Assembly (NCBI GenBank): GCA_036873135.1
Contig: JAPTYO010000059.1
Span: forward strand, 5,821,066-5,885,065
Reading direction: 5' to 3'
Length of the DNA: 64,000 nt
DNA from: Clarkia xantiana subsp. parviflora
Lineage: Eukaryota > Streptophyta > Magnoliopsida > Myrtales > Onagraceae
How positions within the stretch are numbered: position 1 is the stretch's first letter; the number at the start of each line of letters is the position of its first letter. Below, in pieces: positions 63,034 through 64,000 of this stretch. Position numbers and translations under genes: made by a program. The notes below the pieces were generated by a model that saw only the letters and a program-made list of their open reading frames with translations, had not been told where the DNA came from and made no database searches.

Positions 63034-64000
63034 TGTTGGATCCTGACTGTTCCCGGGTCGTTGACTCGAAATTCGCCGGGTCCTTGAAGTGTTGTGTAGT
63101 CATACTGACGGGTTGTTTGAGCTCGCGGATATCCGATAGTTGGGGTGTCGGGCTGTTGGAGTGTCGGAGCGTCGGACTGTCGGGGAGTCGGAGACTTGCA
63201 AGCTCTTAAAATGGCTAAGTGTTTGGGTATCTTGTAGTGTCTTCGCATGCACGTGTCTTGTAGTATGTGCGCGCATGCACGCCTCGTGGAGTATACACAT
63301 ATGCGTGTCTTGCGGAGTATGCGCACACTGCGGGGTATGCGCGCCTTGGCAGAGTATGTACGTATGTGCATCTATTAGAGTGTCGGAAACCGGACTAGAC
63401 AAAGTGTCGAGTCCTTGTATTGATACGGGAAGATACCTTGGGTTGTTCACTTTCCGGGTCTCCGCACGTGTCGGGGCTCGTGCGTCTCCGTATACCTGCA
63501 AGAGGGGCAGTACCGCACACCACGCGAGGGGGGGGGGGTGGAGTGCGATGAACCCTCTCCGAAGCTTAAGTCTAGTATTTTTAGAGAGAGAAAGTAAGAG
63601 AGTGGGCAGAGCTTCCGCGGTCAACTTAGTTTGAAATGAATGATCAAGGCCCCTATTTATAGGAAACCTTGGAATCAAACCGGGTTTTGAACGGTCTGAC
63701 GTCGGTTCAATGCAAAGTATGAACCGAGCGTAGACAGGAGTAAAGCTGACATCGGGAGGGTTTGCACGTGCGGTTTTTGCGTAGGGGTTTACATGTCAAT
63801 AATAGGAGGAATCTGGACCGTCCCGAGGTATCGCGAGGATCCCGAGAGGTCCGGAATAACGGTATCGCTGACAATCCAGACGCGGTGTAAGTCCGAGGTG
63901 CGTACGCGCGTGTCCCGGACTTTTTAGTACCCGCGGGTGACCATTTCGAAACCGTTTAGTGAGTTCGACGTGTATACGAAGTCCGAATAATATAAAACGA
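63034..64000 (-). repeat. LTR-E: LTR of a further Tat-like element, partial
   Basis: The plus strand starts TGTTGGATCCTG, the reverse complement of the ATCCAACA end of the Tat-1/Tat-2 LTRs. On the minus strand it has a TATA box (CCTATAAATAGGGG, 63663-63651), the block ACTTAAGCTTCGGAGAGGG (63572-63554), a C run (about 63535-63525) and CTTGCAGG, the same order as in the Tat-3 5' LTR. The LTR end abuts element D rather than a primer site, so this is a 3' or solo LTR. The rest lies beyond the window. Confidence 0.65.

Noticed and set aside
63100..63678. 164-192-residue frames in LTR-E
   Set aside because: They overlap on both strands, span the C run and leader motif of an LTR, and contain repeated GTATGCGCAC-type phrases; no protein family is suggested.

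Overview
The window is a transposon-dense stretch of a flowering-plant nuclear genome, probably pericentromeric or intergenic heterochromatin. The evidence is the set of families present: Ty3/gypsy LTR elements of the Tat lineage (dual RNase H, antisense extra ORF), Ty1/copia elements with the usual plant initiator-Met primer site, and CACTA, MULE, hAT and PIF/Harbinger DNA transposons. The only host-gene homology is a pair of broken fragments (a chloroplast glutamyl endopeptidase and a mitochondrial processing peptidase alpha subunit) near the left edge. I see no intact host gene, no rRNA or tRNA gene and no CRISPR array. The species cannot be named from the sequence.

Layout. 1-2625: right part of a CACTA transposon carrying the two gene fragments; its terminal inverted repeat abuts a truncated LTR. 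2626-13471: Tat-1, a gypsy element with a broken gag-pol, a 75-bp tandem repeat and a spliced antisense gene. 13472-18734: AT-rich DNA with a decayed LTR-like fragment, a MULE-type fold-back (14910-15749), a small hAT-like element (16122-16951) and a second fold-back (17933-18426). 18735-33716: nested copia remnants on the minus strand (Copia-B, then Copia-A), the latter split by Tat-3 (21654-32485). Tat-3 is a gypsy element with gag and protease but no reverse transcriptase, RNase H or integrase, a second gag-like module, and a five-exon antisense gene. 33717-38323: AT-rich DNA with a possible Helitron end and nested inverted repeats. 38324-49866: Tat-2, a structurally complete relative of Tat-1 with 790-bp LTRs and a 5-bp target duplication. 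50437-51905: CACTA end interrupted by a PIF/Harbinger element that holds a GC-rich minisatellite. 51906-57852: Copia-C, a young copia element with one frameshift. 57853-63033: element D, a non-coding LARD-like gypsy element. 63034-64000: LTR-E, inserted in the LTR of D and running off the window.

How the parts relate. Tat-1, Tat-2 and Tat-3 share one plan: LTR, primer site beginning TTGGCGCCGTCT, sense gag(-pol), a family-specific tandem repeat, then a convergent multi-exon gene on the opposite strand that ends before the polypurine tract and 3' LTR. The antisense gene models inferred here (740, 820 and 681 codons) use only GT-AG introns, stay in frame, and are much less damaged than the sense polyproteins. 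Tat-3 lacks the polymerase and integrase and would need them from an autonomous relative, but none in this window looks functional.

The strongest candidates for something new are the gag-protease-gag arrangement of Tat-3 and the conserved, spliced, separately promoted antisense gene. Antisense extra ORFs are already known in the Ogre/Tat lineage; the exact exon structure given here is read from this sequence.
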